Below, piece by piece: positions 63,203-64,000 of a stretch of DNA of 64,000 nucleotides. The stretch lies in NCBI GenBank assembly GCA_021292165.1, contig CM037878.1, positions 5,396,804 through 5,460,803 on the forward strand, read 5' to 3'. The DNA is from Shinisaurus crocodilurus (lineage: Eukaryota; Chordata; Lepidosauria; Squamata; Shinisauridae). Below the pieces are notes generated by a model, which saw only the letters and a list, made by a program, of their open reading frames with translations, did not search any database and was not told the origin of the DNA. A program made the translations under genes and the position numbers. Every line of letters starts with the position of its first letter. The first letter of the stretch is position 1.

Positions 63203-64000
63203 GACTGGATGAGGAGGTGCAGGGAATGCTTATCAAATTTGCAGATGACACAAAGTTGGGTGGAACAGCTAATACTCTGGAAGACAGAAACAAAATTCAA
63301 AGTGACCTCGATAGGCTGGAGCGCTGGGCCGAAAACAACAGAATGAAATTTAACAGGGATAAATGCCAAGTGCTGCACCTAGGGAGAGGAAACCAAATGC
63401 AGAGTTACAGAATGGGGGACACTTGGCTCAACAATATTACAAGTGAGAAGGATCTTGGAATTGTGGTAGATCACAAACTGAATATGAGCCAGCAATGCGA
63501 CGTGGCTGCAAAGAAGGCAAATGCAATTTTGGGCTGTATTAATAGAAGTATAGCTTCCAAATCGCGGGAAGTGATAATTCCCCTTTACTCGGCACTGGTT
63601 AGGCCTCATCTTGAGTACTGCATCCAGTTCTGGGCACCTCACTTTAACAAGGACATGGACAAACTGGAGAGGGTTCAGAGGAGGGCAACAAGGATGATAA
63701 AGGGACTGGAAACAAGGCCCTATGAGGAGAGACTGAAAGAACTGGGCATGTTTGGCCTTCAGAAGAGGAGACTGAGGGGAGATATGATCGCACTCTTCCA
63801 GTATTTGAAGGGATGTCACACAGAGGAGGGCAAAGATCTCTTCTCGTTCATCCCAGTTTGCAGGACACGGAATAATGGGCTCAAGTTACAGGAACCCAGA
63901 TTCCACCCAAACATCAGGAAAAATTTCCTGACTGTCAGAGCAATAAGACAATGGAACCAACTACCTAGGGAGGTCGTGGGCTCTCCCACTCTGGAGGCAT
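63203..64000 (+). mobile_element. CR1 LINE ORF2, running off the window
   Basis: From the palm (atgcttatcaaatttgcaga encodes MLIKFAD; the FADDTKLGG catalytic block follows) through [16 protein letters not shown] to [10 protein letters not shown] at the edge. The frame from 63226 appears to stay open to 64000, about 258 codons. It is highly similar to the 42771-43709 copy. The 3' UTR lies beyond the window. Confidence 0.92.

Overview
The window looks like non-coding nuclear DNA from a sauropsid vertebrate, most probably a squamate (lizard-type) genome. I infer this from the repeat mix: young CR1 LINEs ending in (tcatagaa)-type repeats, several L2-type LINEs, a short L1, an RTE-group LINE with a (gat)n tail, tRNA-derived SINEs with L2-like or MIR-like ends, a 5S-rRNA-derived SINE with a CR1-like tail, and many palindromic hAT-type non-autonomous DNA transposons. 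The species is not identifiable from what I can see. I found no host protein-coding gene, tRNA gene, functional rRNA gene or CRISPR array. Every long reading frame I could interpret is retrotransposon coding sequence, a frame crossing a palindromic repeat, or a frame over low-complexity DNA.

Layout. 0-9 kb: 5S-type SINE copies, CR1 pieces, and a three-layer nest (L2 inside palindromic hAT family A inside palindromic family B) at 0.8-1.3 kb. 9-15.4 kb: RTE-group LINE territory, with one nearly full-length but broken copy on the minus strand at 10.6-14.75 kb and two 3' fragments beside it. 15.4-26.4 kb: DNA transposons dominate, including six family A copies, a Tigger-like element, two long inverted-repeat elements, and an L1 inserted precisely at the edge of a family A copy. 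26.4-37 kb: L2 copies, tRNA SINEs and a nested palindrome (family J around C around L2). 37.4-38.2 kb: an unusual element packed with GAGTC pentamers. 39-46 kb: an RTE fragment inside a 5S-type SINE, a CR1 of 1.1 kb, and a nearby paralogous segment that lacks that CR1. 47-57 kb: family L inverted pair, CR1-in-CR1, a 761 bp GC-rich palindromic element, and one SINE inserted into another. 57-64 kb: microsatellites, older DNA transposons, and two CR1 copies head to head at the right edge, the last running off the window.

The elements do not form a pathway. What links them is insertion order, which can be read from target-site duplications (TSDs) and interruptions. The most informative signals are: seven family A insertions with 8 bp duplications (six exact, one with a single mismatch); symmetric central deletions in that family; the CR1 filled/empty site pair; the 5S/CR1 chimeric SINE; and several palindromes longer than 500 bp. 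Element boundaries are read by eye and may be off by a few bases. Family letters (A, B, C, D, E, F, G, H, J, K, L, M) are mine and are not database names.
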